Positions 17,416-26,025 of a stretch of 64,000 nt of DNA are shown here, one piece after another. Below the pieces are notes generated by a model. That model was not told the origin of the DNA, ran no database searches, and was given only the letters and a program-made list of their open reading frames with translations. The position numbers and the translations under genes were made by a program. The stretch is from Leucobacter sp042726155 (GTDB lineage: Bacteria > Actinomycetota > Actinomycetes > Actinomycetales > Microbacteriaceae). Location: NCBI RefSeq assembly GCF_042726155.1, contig NZ_JBHXHV010000001.1, positions 62,001-126,000 on the forward strand, written 5' to 3'. Position 1 is the stretch's first letter, and the number at the start of each line of letters is the position of its first letter.

Positions 17416-17799
17416 TCAGTCGCGTCTGCCGAACGTGGCCGGGTCGACTGGCCTGGCGTGCTTCGGAAGCGTCTCGATCACCTGCAGATACGACTCGGTC
17501 ACGAGGTCGTCGAGCAGTTCGGCGTCGAGCACACCGCCCGCAGACACCGTAATCCAGTGCTTCTTGTTCATGTGGTAACCGGGCACGATCTCGGGATAGG
17601 CCTCACGCAGCGCGTTTGCGTCGGCCGGCGCCGCCTTGAGCGTGACGATCTCTGACCCCTGCAGTGTGGAGCACAGCATGAACACCTTGCCGCGCACCTT
17701 GTACACGTCGATCTCTGGCGCGAACGGGTGCTCAAGCACTGCGCCAGGCAGTTCTTCAGCTCGCGCTGCGGCGCGCTCGTGCAACTGGGTTCCGTCCAT
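17416..17799 (-). CDS. MmcQ/YjbR family protein
   Basis: A 127-residue single-domain protein of the MmcQ/YjbR (CyaY-like) fold. Characteristic parts are DVYKVRGKVFML near residue 32, a central LKAAP, and YHMNKKHWITV near residue 75. Family members are small cytosolic proteins of uncertain role, often described as DNA-binding. The ATG at 17799 is chosen because GGAG lies 9 bp upstream; two earlier in-frame ATG codons are possible. It converges on the methyltransferase gene with a 22-bp gap. Confidence 0.85.
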   Translation of the reverse strand: MDGTQLHERAAARAEELPGAVLEHPFAPEIDVYKVRGKVFMLCSTLQGSEIVTLKAAPADANALREAYPEIVPGYHMNKKHWITVSAGGVLDAELLDDLVTESYLQVIETLPKHARPVDPATFGRRD

Positions 17800-17932
17800 G
17801 GATTGATTCTCCACCATGCCACCGACATCGCCCACGTACGTTGCTCACGAACTCGGCCCATACTCGTCGTCTGAATCACCATCAGAGAGCACATCGCAAT
17901 TGCAGAGAAACCCGGCCGCGGTCTAGTCTGAT

Positions 17933-17951
17933 GTAAGCAAGGCTGTCCTAA
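17933..17951. promoter_or_regulatory. DtxR/IdeR-like iron box
   Basis: GTAAGCAAGGCTGTCCTAA agrees with the DtxR/IdeR consensus TTAGGTTAGGCTAACCTAA at 13 of 19 positions, including the AGGCT core and the CCTAA end. It lies about 60 bp before the iron-transport ATPase gene, a normal place for Fe(II)-dependent repression. The match is moderate and untested. Confidence 0.5.
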
Positions 17952-18011
17952 GTTGCGACGCGCAACCGACTCGGAGGCGCCTCGCATTCACCCGCTATCA
18001 GAATTCTTCGC

Positions 18012-18899
18012 ATGCCCTCAGCAGCCTCCAGTCGCACGTCACGCGTGCCCGTCGCCTTGCACGGCGAGCACCTCGATCTGCACTACGGCAAGCACCAGGT
18101 CGTTCACGAAGTCTCTATTTCCCTCGAACCCGGCCGCGCGACCGCACTCATCGGGCCCAATGGCAGCGGCAAATCGACCCTGTTGCGTGCGCTCGCACGG
18201 TTGCACCCCGCGCCGAACGGCGCAGTGTCGATCAGCGGGGGCACGCACGATACATCGGCGCCCGCCCGCCCTATGTCCATGCTCACTGCCCGACAGTTCG
18301 CGCACGAGGTAACACTCTTCTCCCAGTCTCGGCCCGCACCGCAGGGACTGACAGTCGGCGAAGTCGTCGCGTTCGGCCGCCACCCGCACCGCCGCCGCTT
18401 CGCGGGTCTCAACGACGCGGATCGGCGCGCGATCGACCATGCGCTCGGCGCCACGGGGGTACGCGACATGGCGGAGCGCCCCGTCGGCGAACTATCGGGG
18501 GGCGAGATGCAGCGCGTCTGGCTCGCGGCGTGTGTCGCACAAGAAACGGGTGCTGTACTGCTCGATGAGCCGACCAACCACCTTGACCTGCGCTTCCAGA
18601 TCGAGACACTCGATCTGGTTCGTGACCTCGTTGAAGAGACGGGCGTCGCTGTCGGCATCGTGCTGCACGACCTCGACCACGCAGCGCGCGTCGCCGACCA
18701 CGTGATCCTGATGGACCGGGGCCGCATTCGAGCCTCGGGCCTCCCCGCCGAGGTACTCACGCCCGAGCACCTCACGGAGGTGTACGGCATTCCCGTCGAC
18801 GTCGAGATCGATGGCAGCACGGGGCGCATCCGCATCGACCCCGTCGGCCGCCACGAGGCTCGCACCGCCCCCATTGCCACGACCGCCCGGTCGCTCTGA
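18012..18899 (+). CDS. Iron-siderophore ABC transporter ATPase, FecE/FepC-like
   Basis: A 295-residue ATPase. Walker A GPNGSGKST is near residue 50-58, the signature LSGGEMQRVWLA near 162, Walker B VLLDEPTNHLDLR near 183, and the switch His in VLHDLDHAARVADH near 217. The order and the LTARQFAHEVTLFSQSRPAPQGLTVGEVVAFGRHPH segment are typical of FepC/FecE. The first of three genes with a siderophore-binding lipoprotein and a double permease. No strong ribosome site precedes the ATG; a downstream GTG near 18048 is an alternative. Confidence 0.92.
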   Translation: MPSAASSRTSRVPVALHGEHLDLHYGKHQVVHEVSISLEPGRATALIGPNGSGKSTLLRALARLHPAPNGAVSISGGTHDTSAPARPMSMLTARQFAHEVTLFSQSRPAPQGLTVGEVVAFGRHPHRRRFAGLNDADRRAIDHALGATGVRDMAERPVGELSGGEMQRVWLAACVAQETGAVLLDEPTNHLDLRFQIETLDLVRDLVEETGVAVGIVLHDLDHAARVADHVILMDRGRIRASGLPAEVLTPEHLTEVYGIPVDVEIDGSTGRIRIDPVGRHEARTAPIATTARSL

Positions 18900-18921
18900 C
18901 CACCCCTCCGAAAGGACACCC

Positions 18922-19980
18922 ATGATTCGTCCCCTGCGCACTGCAGTTGCCGGTGCCGCCATCACGCTCATTGCCCTGACCGCCGCGGGCTGCGGCACCA
19001 CCGCGGTCGAGTCGAGTGCCGGTGATGGCCCGCAAGCAACGTCTGAGGCCTGCCAGAACGACACCTCCGCGACCGCGACCGGACCCGTCGAGATCACCGA
19101 CGGGGTGGGGCGCACCGTGAAGCTCGACGCTCCGGCTCAGCGCGTCGCGGTGCTCGAGTGGCAGCAGGTCGAAGACGCGCTGACGCTGTGCGTCGCACCG
19201 GTCGCCGTCTCTGACCCCGAGGGCTACAGCACGTGGGTGAGCGCCGAGAAGCTCCCGGAAAACGTGGTCGACCTTGGCACCCGCGGCGAGCCCGACCTCG
19301 ACGCGCTGTACGGGGCGGATCCGGATCTCATCATTGTCGAGGCATTCGACGCCGACGCCGACATCGTGCGCACCCTCGAGAAAGAGAGCGACGTGCCCGT
19401 GCTCGTGACGGTCGGCGCAGACACCAAGGATCCGATCGGCAACATGAAGCAGGTGTTCACGCTCATCGCCGAGGCCACGGGCCGCACCGATCGCGCCGAT
19501 GAGGTGCTCGCTGACTTCGACCAGCACCTCGCTGATGCGAAGCAGAAGGTCTCGAAGGCCGACCTGCCAACGACCGACTTCGTGTTCTTCGACGGCTGGG
19601 TCGAGGGCAGCAATCTGATCGTGCGCCCGTACGGCGAGGGTGCGCTGTTCACCGCCTTTGGCGAGGAACTCGGCCTCACTCCCGCGTGGACGAGCGACAT
19701 CGACAAGGCCTACGGCAGCGGCGGCGTCGACCCCGCCTATGGGCTCGCGCAGACCGATCTCGAGGGACTGACCGCTGTGGGTAACGCCAACCTGTTCTAC
19801 TCGAAGGACGAGGAGGGCGGGTACACCGACGAACTCGAAAAGAGCTCGATTTGGACGTCGCTGCCGGCGGTTACCGAGGGTCGCGCCCACGCGTTCCCGG
19901 CCGGTGTCTGGGGCGCTGGCGGTCCGCTCTCGGGTGAGCAGGCTGTCGACGCCTTCGTCGACGTGATTCTGCAGAAGTAA
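18922..19980 (+). CDS. Iron-siderophore ABC transporter substrate-binding lipoprotein, FecB/FepB-like
   Basis: A 352-residue class III binding protein. GAAAGGA lies 7 bp before the ATG, and the signal peptide ends TAAGC with lipid Cys24. The domain opens with ITDGVGRTVKLDAPAQRVAVLEW (about residue 58-80), the standard start of periplasmic-binding fold 2 proteins. The segment ADPDLIIVEAFDADADIV (about 134-151) also fits. It captures ferric siderophore at the cell surface for the fused permease encoded 10 bp downstream. The siderophore is not identifiable, and no biosynthetic genes are nearby. Confidence 0.93.
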   Translation: MIRPLRTAVAGAAITLIALTAAGCGTTAVESSAGDGPQATSEACQNDTSATATGPVEITDGVGRTVKLDAPAQRVAVLEWQQVEDALTLCVAPVAVSDPEGYSTWVSAEKLPENVVDLGTRGEPDLDALYGADPDLIIVEAFDADADIVRTLEKESDVPVLVTVGADTKDPIGNMKQVFTLIAEATGRTDRADEVLADFDQHLADAKQKVSKADLPTTDFVFFDGWVEGSNLIVRPYGEGALFTAFGEELGLTPAWTSDIDKAYGSGGVDPAYGLAQTDLEGLTAVGNANLFYSKDEEGGYTDELEKSSIWTSLPAVTEGRAHAFPAGVWGAGGPLSGEQAVDAFVDVILQK

Positions 19981-19990
19981 CCCGACGACG

Positions 19991-22051
19991 ATGACGATGA
20001 CGATGACGATGAACAGGAGCAGGAGCTCGCGCGGTGTCGGCGTGCTCCTTGCCCTGCTTATCGCCGTCGTGACCGTCGGCGCATGGCACGTCACGCAGGG
20101 CACCTCTGGCGTCGGGGTATGGGACCTGATTCGCTACGCGGGCGGTGCCCGCGAGACAGTCGGCGGCGTTCCCGTCGGCGACGTCCTCACCGGGTCGCGC
20201 CTACCGCGGCTAGCCGCCGGGGTCGCCGTCGGCTTCGCACTGGGCGCAGCCGGCGCGCTGCTGCAGTCGATCACCCGCAACCAGCTCGCCTCCCCCGATA
20301 CGCTCGCCGTCACCGCGGGCTCCTACTTCGCGCTCTCGGCAGTCGCGGCCTTCGGCCTGACGCTCCCGCTCTGGGCATCGGGCGGCGTCGCGTTCGTCGG
20401 CGGGCTGCTGGCTGCCGCGCTGGTGCTCGCGCTCTCGGGCGCCAGCACGAGTACGACGCGCCTGATCCTCGCCGGATCCGCGCTCGCAATGGCACTGGAC
20501 GCCGGTACCGCGATGCTGCTGATCCTGTTCTCGGAGAACACGACGGGTCTCTTTGCGTGGGGCAGCGGCTCGCTCGCGCAGCTGAACATCGACGCGTCGC
20601 TGCGGGCGCTTCCGCTGATTGCCGTGGTGATAGCCGCTGCGTTGCTGCTCGCCCGCCGCCTCGATGTGCTCGGCCTCGGCGACGACACCGCGTCGGCGCT
20701 CGGCGTGCCGATCCGTTCGACCCGCCTCGTCGCTGTGCTCTGCGCGGTGCTGCTCACGAGCACCGCCGTAATGCTCGCCGGACCCATTGCCTTCGTCGGC
20801 CTCGGCGCTCCCGTGCTCGCGCGGTTGATCGCGGCACAGGTGCCGGCGCTCACCCGGCACATCCTGCTGATTCCGACCTCTGGCCTGATCGGTGCGCTGC
20901 TCGTGCTGCTCGCCGACACCGGCCTGCGCGCGCTGCTCGGCGCGGAGGGCGCCACGTCGGTGCCCACCGGCATCCCGACCGCGCTGCTCGGCGCGGCGGT
21001 CATCGTCGTCCTCGCACTGCGGATGCGCGATGCGGGCGGCGTGCGCACTCCGCCCCAGGCGCGGGCCCCCGGTCGATCCCGAAAGCGCCTCGTCACCGTC
21101 GTCGGCGTCTGCGCGATACTCCTCGTCGTCGCGGCCCTCGTCGGCCTGCTCGCGGGGAGCCTCTGGCTGCGCACCGGCGACCTCGTACTCTGGGCCCAGG
21201 GCCTCGCCCCCGACCTGATTACGCGCGCGGTCGACGAGCGGGTACCGCGGGTCGCCGCCGCACTCCTCGCCGGGGCAGCCCTCGCACTCTCCGGCACCAT
21301 CGTGCAATCGACCGTGCGCAATCCGCTGGCAGAGCCGGGCCTGCTGGGGATCACGGCGGGCGCCGGGCTCGGAGCAGTCGTCGCGGTGACCTCAGGCGGC
21401 GGCAGGCCGCTACTCATCACGCTGGCACTGGTCTTCGGGCTCGCCACGTTCGGCCTGATCGCGCTGCTGTCGTGGCGCGGCGGCATGCTGCCGGATCGCT
21501 TCGTGCTCATCGGCATCGGGTGCGGGTACGGGCTGAGCGCGCTCAGCACGTTCCTGCTGCTGCGCGCTGACCCCTGGAATGCGCCGCGCATTCTCACGTG
21601 GCTGTCGGGTACCACCTACGGTCGCACGCTCCCCGATGTGCTGCCGGTGGCGTGTGCCCTGGTGATCGCCCTGCCGATCCTCATCGGACTGCGCCGTCAC
21701 CTCGATCTCCTCATGATCGACGACGACACCCCGCGGATGCTCGGCATCAGACTCGAAAAGACCCGGTTCCTGCTGCTCGCGATCGCGGCTGCCCTCGCGG
21801 CCGTCAGCGTCGTGGCGGTCGGCGTCATCGGCTTCGTCGGGCTGGTGGCCCCGCACCTTGCTCGCGCCATCGTGGGGGCGAGGCACACCCGCGTCATTCC
21901 CGTGGCGATGCTGCTCGGCGGGCTGCTGGTGTGCGTCGCGGACACCCTCGGACGCACGCTCATTTCCCCCGCACAGCTGCCGGCCGGGCTCATGCTCGCG
22001 CTGATCGGGGCGCCCTACTTCGTGTGGCTGCTGCGCCGCTCAGCGTCGTAA
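19991..22051 (+). CDS. Fused double FecCD iron permease, FhuB-like
   Basis: A 686-residue membrane protein made of two FecCD permease domains in tandem (about residues 10-340 and 360-686), as in FhuB, so one polypeptide forms the whole channel. Each half contains the family segments GAAGALLQSITRNQLASPDTL / GAALALSGTIVQSTVRNPLAEPGLLG and GFVGLVAPHLAR or GPIAFVGLGAPVLAR. Four in-frame ATGs lie in a GATGAC repeat at 19991-20011, so the exact start is uncertain. The 3' end overlaps the convergent hydrolase gene by 37 bp. Confidence 0.93.
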   Translation: MTMTMTMNRSRSSRGVGVLLALLIAVVTVGAWHVTQGTSGVGVWDLIRYAGGARETVGGVPVGDVLTGSRLPRLAAGVAVGFALGAAGALLQSITRNQLASPDTLAVTAGSYFALSAVAAFGLTLPLWASGGVAFVGGLLAAALVLALSGASTSTTRLILAGSALAMALDAGTAMLLILFSENTTGLFAWGSGSLAQLNIDASLRALPLIAVVIAAALLLARRLDVLGLGDDTASALGVPIRSTRLVAVLCAVLLTSTAVMLAGPIAFVGLGAPVLARLIAAQVPALTRHILLIPTSGLIGALLVLLADTGLRALLGAEGATSVPTGIPTALLGAAVIVVLALRMRDAGGVRTPPQARAPGRSRKRLVTVVGVCAILLVVAALVGLLAGSLWLRTGDLVLWAQGLAPDLITRAVDERVPRVAAALLAGAALALSGTIVQSTVRNPLAEPGLLGITAGAGLGAVVAVTSGGGRPLLITLALVFGLATFGLIALLSWRGGMLPDRFVLIGIGCGYGLSALSTFLLLRADPWNAPRILTWLSGTTYGRTLPDVLPVACALVIALPILIGLRRHLDLLMIDDDTPRMLGIRLEKTRFLLLAIAAALAAVSVVAVGVIGFVGLVAPHLARAIVGARHTRVIPVAMLLGGLLVCVADTLGRTLISPAQLPAGLMLALIGAPYFVWLLRRSAS

Positions 22052-22821
22052 AACGCCAGAATCATGTCGGCGATCAGCATCGCTTGCTGGTTCACCAGGC
22101 CGTGATCAGTGCCGGGCACGATGCCGAGCCGGGCGTTCGGGAGCGCCGCAGCGATCCGCAGGCTGTGCAGCGGGCGCACGGTATCGCGGTCACCCGAAAT
22201 GATGAGGGTCGGCGAGGTCGCGCTCGCGAGCTCGGCCGGATCAATGTGCGGTTCGGTCGTCCACAGGCGAACGCACTTGTCCCAGACGACATCGATGTGG
22301 GCCGGGCCATCGGGTGACAGGCGCGCATAGGCGCTGCGCTCCGCGCTGACGGCTTGTGGCGCTGCGTCGTGGCTCGACGCGACCGGCAAATCGGGCAGGA
22401 TCGGCCCATTGACTGCGGGATCGCGGTCATACGCGGACGGGTCCAGATTCGCGCTGATCGCCGCGAGCGAGCGCACGCGCGCCGGGTGCTGCATTGCGAG
22501 CATGAGCCCGATGATGGCGCCGTCGCTATAGCCGACGACGTGGGCATCGGAGAGCTCGTGCGCGTCAAGAAATGCCAGCGCGTCGGTCACACCGCGCTCG
22601 TAGGAGTAGTCCCCTGCGATGTCCGCGGATCGGCCGTGGCCAGGGCGCTCGTAGGCGTACACACGGTGCTCGGCGGCGAGCGCTTCAGCGATGGGCGCGA
22701 GCGATTCGAGCGAACAGAATCCCCCGTGGAGCACGAGCACGGGCTCGCCCTCGCCCGCGCCCTCACCCTCGCCCGAGATTTCCGTGTACAGGTCTCTACC
22801 GTTGACGTGCACGTACCCCAT
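22015..22821 (-). CDS. Alpha/beta hydrolase
   Basis: A 268-residue cytosolic hydrolase with the complete alpha/beta fold: oxyanion motif LHGG near residue 31, nucleophile Ser99 in GYSDG, an acid in SGDRDTV near 215 and His in GTDHG near 243. Length and the YAYERPGHGRSADI strand are typical of esterases and C-C hydrolases such as the haloperoxidase-like group. An EGEGAGEGE acidic insert sits after residue 16. It converges on the iron permease and shares 37 bp of coding sequence with it on the opposite strand. Substrate unknown. Confidence 0.88.
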   Translation of the reverse strand: MGYVHVNGRDLYTEISGEGEGAGEGEPVLVLHGGFCSLESLAPIAEALAAEHRVYAYERPGHGRSADIAGDYSYERGVTDALAFLDAHELSDAHVVGYSDGAIIGLMLAMQHPARVRSLAAISANLDPSAYDRDPAVNGPILPDLPVASSHDAAPQAVSAERSAYARLSPDGPAHIDVVWDKCVRLWTTEPHIDPAELASATSPTLIISGDRDTVRPLHSLRIAAALPNARLGIVPGTDHGLVNQQAMLIADMILAFYDAERRSSHTK

Positions 22822-22892
22822 CCGTTTTCCCTCCGCCCGATCACCGTGTCTACCCGCGGCCTACAGCGTAGTCCGCTGCGCGGCGCTGGCTC

Positions 22893-23063
22893 GGGCGAGC
22901 CAGCCCGCCGAACCCCTAGCCGCTCGCCGAACCCCTCCCACAATTGCGTGTTTTCGCTAGGGACTCGGCACGCTGCAAGGGGCTCAGCGAACACGGACGG
23001 GCTCAGCGAACACAGAGGGGCCCAGCGAGCACAGAGGGCGAGCCAGCCCGCCGAACCCCTAGC
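22893..23063. repeat. 19-bp unit repeat/hairpin element (element B) flanked by a 28-bp direct repeat
   Basis: A 28-bp sequence at 22893-22920 recurs exactly at 23036-23063. Inside lie units GCCGAACCCCTAGCCGCTC (22907) and GCCGAACCCCTCCC (22926) in 19-bp register. A loop with TTGCGTGTTTTCGC comes next, then the inverted TAGGGACTCGGC. Inverted 19-bp units of the form GCTCAGCGAACACAGAGGG follow (22982-23038). The second direct-repeat copy supplies the stop codon of the next gene (23059-23061). Confidence 0.85.
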
Positions 23064-23535
23064 GCCAGCCCGCGGCCAGCGCTCGGAGCTTGCGGCCGCG
23101 GGCGCGCCACATGAGTGCGAACACCGGGCGCATCAGCGGGGCGACGGCGCCGCCAATGTGCAGTTCGTCCGTCCAGACGGCTCGCTGCTCGGAGGCGCGC
23201 GATCGCGAGATCGTGATCTCGTGCCGCCAGCTCGTGAGCAGGGCGAGCGGTCCGGCAAGGGGCTGACCGTGATCCCGCATTGTTTTGGGCCAGTCAGCAC
23301 CCGAGGCCGCCGCGAGATCGGTGATGCGGATCAGCTGCGCCCCCACCGGCACCAGGCCGAGCACCGTGAGTCGCACGCGCATTTCGACGCCCGTTGCGAG
23401 CGCCTCTGGCACGTCGCCCCGCGGCTGCAGGGTGAGCAGCGGCGCATACAGCTCCGCCATCACGGCCGGGTCGTGCAGGGCACGCCAGGCGGCGTCGGGC
23501 GGGCAGGCGGCCTCGAACTCTGTACGAATGCGCAT
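23059..23535 (-). CDS. SRPBCC (polyketide cyclase/START-like) family protein
   Basis: A 158-residue single-domain protein. It opens MRIRTEFEAACPPDAAWRALHDPAVMAELYAP and later has TSWRHEITISR, which fit the Bet v1-like SRPBCC lipid/ligand-binding fold (strand, two helices, antiparallel strands, long C-terminal helix). No enzyme residues can be assigned. Its last codons and stop are formed by a repeat copy, so the C-terminus may have been changed by repeat insertion. It is divergent from the two-component regulator gene. Confidence 0.75.
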   Translation of the reverse strand: MRIRTEFEAACPPDAAWRALHDPAVMAELYAPLLTLQPRGDVPEALATGVEMRVRLTVLGLVPVGAQLIRITDLAAASGADWPKTMRDHGQPLAGPLALLTSWRHEITISRSRASEQRAVWTDELHIGGAVAPLMRPVFALMWRARGRKLRALAAGWR

Positions 23536-23674
23536 GGGTCAAGTCTGCCCGGTTCGGTCGCAAAACCGCCCAAATATTGCCCAACGCCAAGAGCTTGCCC
23601 AGGGGCGCATAAGTACCGTGCAAAATCGGTGAAAAACAAAGCGAGTTACCGTGCGCATGGGACAAACTGGTCGC

Positions 23675-24406
23675 ATGAGCACCCCCGCGCCCCCGCAGCG
23701 ATTCACCCGCATCGATGGTTCCCCGGTTCGCGCCGTCGTCGTAGATGACGAACGCAATCTCACCGAGCTGCTCACGATGGCGCTGACCGCCGAGGGGTGG
23801 CTCGTCGAGAGCGCCGCGAACGGCCAGGAGGCGCTGAACGTCATTCGCGAGCACGCCCCAGACGTCGTTGTACTCGACGTCATGATGCCGGGAATCGACG
23901 GGCTCGATGTGCTGCGGCGGCTGCGGGCCGCTGGCAACGACGTCCCCGTGCTGTTCCTCACGGCGAAAGACGCCGTCGACGATCGCATCGAGGCGATCAC
24001 GGCGGGTGGCGACGACTACGTGACGAAGCCGTTCAATCTGCAGGAGGTCATCGCGCGCTTGCGCGGCATGGCTCGCCGCTACGTCGGGGTGACCGGCGAC
24101 GACGGCCCTCTCGTCGTCGGAGACCTCACGCTCGACGATCGCAGCTACGAGGTGCAGCGCGGGGGCGTGCCCGTGAAATTGACCGCCAAGGAGTTCGATC
24201 TGCTGCGCTACCTGATGCAAAACCAGCGCCAGGTGCTCACCCGCGCGCAGATTCTCGAGAACGTGTGGAGCTACGACTTCGGCGGAAAATCGGGTGTCGT
24301 TGAGATCTACATTTCGTATCTCCGCAAGAAGCTCGACGCGCTCGGGCCGGCACTCATCCATACCGTGCGGAGCGTGGGCTACACCATTAAACCGGCCGAC
24401 GCATGA
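23675..24406 (+). CDS. OmpR/PhoB family response regulator
   Basis: A 243-residue two-component regulator. The receiver domain has the acidic pair Asp24-Asp25, phospho-acceptor Asp68 in VVLDVMMPG, and the Lys in VTKPF near 118. The winged-helix effector (about 145-240) contains LTAKEFDLLRYLMQNQ and SYLRKKLDALGPALIHTVRSVGY. Start choice is uncertain: ATG 23675 is used, but GTG 23651 or ATG 23657 would add a few residues and none has a good ribosome site. It overlaps the kinase gene by 4 bp. Confidence 0.95.
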   Translation: MSTPAPPQRFTRIDGSPVRAVVVDDERNLTELLTMALTAEGWLVESAANGQEALNVIREHAPDVVVLDVMMPGIDGLDVLRRLRAAGNDVPVLFLTAKDAVDDRIEAITAGGDDYVTKPFNLQEVIARLRGMARRYVGVTGDDGPLVVGDLTLDDRSYEVQRGGVPVKLTAKEFDLLRYLMQNQRQVLTRAQILENVWSYDFGGKSGVVEIYISYLRKKLDALGPALIHTVRSVGYTIKPADA

Positions 24407-25974
24407 GCGCACTCGCCTCTCCCCGTCAATGGTCGCTGCGTCGCCGCCTCTTCGCGGGCACCACACTGCTCGTACTCGTGACGCTGCTGTTTTCGGGCGT
24501 CGCGACGGTGCTGACGCTGCGCGCATCGCTCTACGATCGCCTCGACACCGATGTGCGTATGGGGCTGAAGTTCGCGACATCACCCGATCAGTTCAACCCC
24601 GACGCGGGCTCCAACGCCGCGGGCTCCAACGCCGCGGGCTCCAATGACACAGGATCCAACGCCGCCAGCCCCGGATCGGGCGATGCGGCGTCGTCCGGCA
24701 CCAACGGCCCGCAAGACGCAGGCCGCGGGCAACGACTCGACACACTCGAAATCGTGATCGCCGCTGATGGCTCCGTCTCGAGTTCTTCATACGTGTCGCG
24801 CGACGGCACGACGACCTCGCTCACGGCGACACAGGTCGAAGCCGTCACGGACGCGATCACCGGGAGTGCGGCTCCGACCACGGTGGATCTCGGCGGCACG
24901 CTGGGCGACTTCCGCGTCGTCTCAGAGTCGGCACACGGCTCGACGGTCGTGTCTGGCATGTCGACGAGCGGGGTGACGGCGACGCTGGCATCGCTCATCG
25001 CGATCCTGGTCGTGGTGACCATTGCGGCGCTCGCCATAGCGGGCGCCGGCATCGCGTGGCTCGTAACCGTGTCGCTGAGGCCGCTGCGCCGCGTCGCGGA
25101 CACCGCCGAGCGCGTCGCCCAGCGACCGCTCGCGGTCGGTGCGGTGACGCTGCCGGAGCGCGCCGAACTCACGGAGGACCCGCGCACCGAGGTGGGCCGA
25201 GTTGGCGCAGCGCTCGATACGCTGCTCAATCACGTCGAGGCGGCGCTCGGCGCTCGGCAAGAGAGTGAGGATCGGCTGCGCACGTTCATCGCCGATGCCA
25301 GCCACGAGCTGCGCACCCCGCTCGCGTCGATTCGCGGCTACGCGCAACTCGCCCACTCCGAGGCGGCCGAGATGACACAGACGCAGGAGCGATCGTTCGA
25401 CCGTATCGAGTCTGAGGCCGAGCGCATGGGGGTATTGGTTGAAGACCTGCTGCTGCTCGCCCGGCTCGACTCCGGCCAGAAGTTGCGCCGCGAGCCCGTC
25501 GACGTGACGATGCTCGCGATCGAAACCGTCAGCGACGCCCACGCTGCGATGCCCGATCACGAGTGGATCGTCGATGTCGATGAGCCCGTCGAGGTCGACG
25601 GCGACGACCAGCGCATTCGCCAGGTACTCATCAATCTGCTCGGCAATGCGGGCAAGTACACCCCGGCGGGCACCCGGGTGACGGTGTCGGTGACGGCGGC
25701 GGTGACAGGCGCTGCGGGATCAGCAACCATCACAGTTGCCGACGATGGTCCCGGGATCGACCCGGCGCTCGTGCCCCGCCTCTTCGACCGCTTTTCGCGC
25801 GGCGATACAGCGCGAAACCGCGATGCTGGCAGCACGGGTTTGGGGCTCTCGATCGCGGCGGCGATCGTGCAGGAGCACGGCGGCACGATCGACGTGGCGA
25901 GCGACGCCTCTGGCACGAAGTTCACGATCGTGCTGCCACGGAGCGGCGCTGCGCCGGCCGTCCTGGTCGGGTAG
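24403..25974 (+). CDS. Sensor histidine kinase
   Basis: A 523-residue membrane kinase paired with the regulator just upstream. The order is TM1 (about 21-43), an extracytoplasmic sensor, TM2 (about 190-215), HAMP, then phospho-acceptor His301 in DASHELRTP. The N-box NLLGNAGKYTP, the G1 box DDGPGIDP, the F region FDRFSRG and the G2 box STGLGLSIAAAIV complete the catalytic domain. The sensor begins with a low-complexity run of AGSN units (24607-24664) encoded by near-identical 15-bp repeats. Signal unknown. Confidence 0.95.
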   Translation: MSALASPRQWSLRRRLFAGTTLLVLVTLLFSGVATVLTLRASLYDRLDTDVRMGLKFATSPDQFNPDAGSNAAGSNAAGSNDTGSNAASPGSGDAASSGTNGPQDAGRGQRLDTLEIVIAADGSVSSSSYVSRDGTTTSLTATQVEAVTDAITGSAAPTTVDLGGTLGDFRVVSESAHGSTVVSGMSTSGVTATLASLIAILVVVTIAALAIAGAGIAWLVTVSLRPLRRVADTAERVAQRPLAVGAVTLPERAELTEDPRTEVGRVGAALDTLLNHVEAALGARQESEDRLRTFIADASHELRTPLASIRGYAQLAHSEAAEMTQTQERSFDRIESEAERMGVLVEDLLLLARLDSGQKLRREPVDVTMLAIETVSDAHAAMPDHEWIVDVDEPVEVDGDDQRIRQVLINLLGNAGKYTPAGTRVTVSVTAAVTGAAGSATITVADDGPGIDPALVPRLFDRFSRGDTARNRDAGSTGLGLSIAAAIVQEHGGTIDVASDASGTKFTIVLPRSGAAPAVLVG

Positions 25975-25985
25975 CGGCGGCGAAC

Positions 25986-26022
25986 GTTACGGGGGGACGC
26001 CGCGTAGGCGTTCCCCCGTAAC
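25986..26022. terminator. Bidirectional terminator hairpin
   Basis: GTTACGGGGGGACGCC (25986-26001) pairs with GGCGTTCCCCCGTAAC (26007-26022) with one G-U pair and a 5-nt loop. It lies between the convergent kinase and aldehyde dehydrogenase genes. Confidence 0.85.
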
Positions 26023-26025
26023 GCG

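Noticed and set aside
18772..20103. 443-residue frame opposite the siderophore-binding gene
   Set aside because: Antisense to a gene with a clear lipobox and binding fold; no supporting signals.
24588..25229. Minus-strand frame over the kinase sensor repeats
   Set aside because: Produced by the same in-frame repeats read backwards; the plus-strand kinase has every catalytic box.
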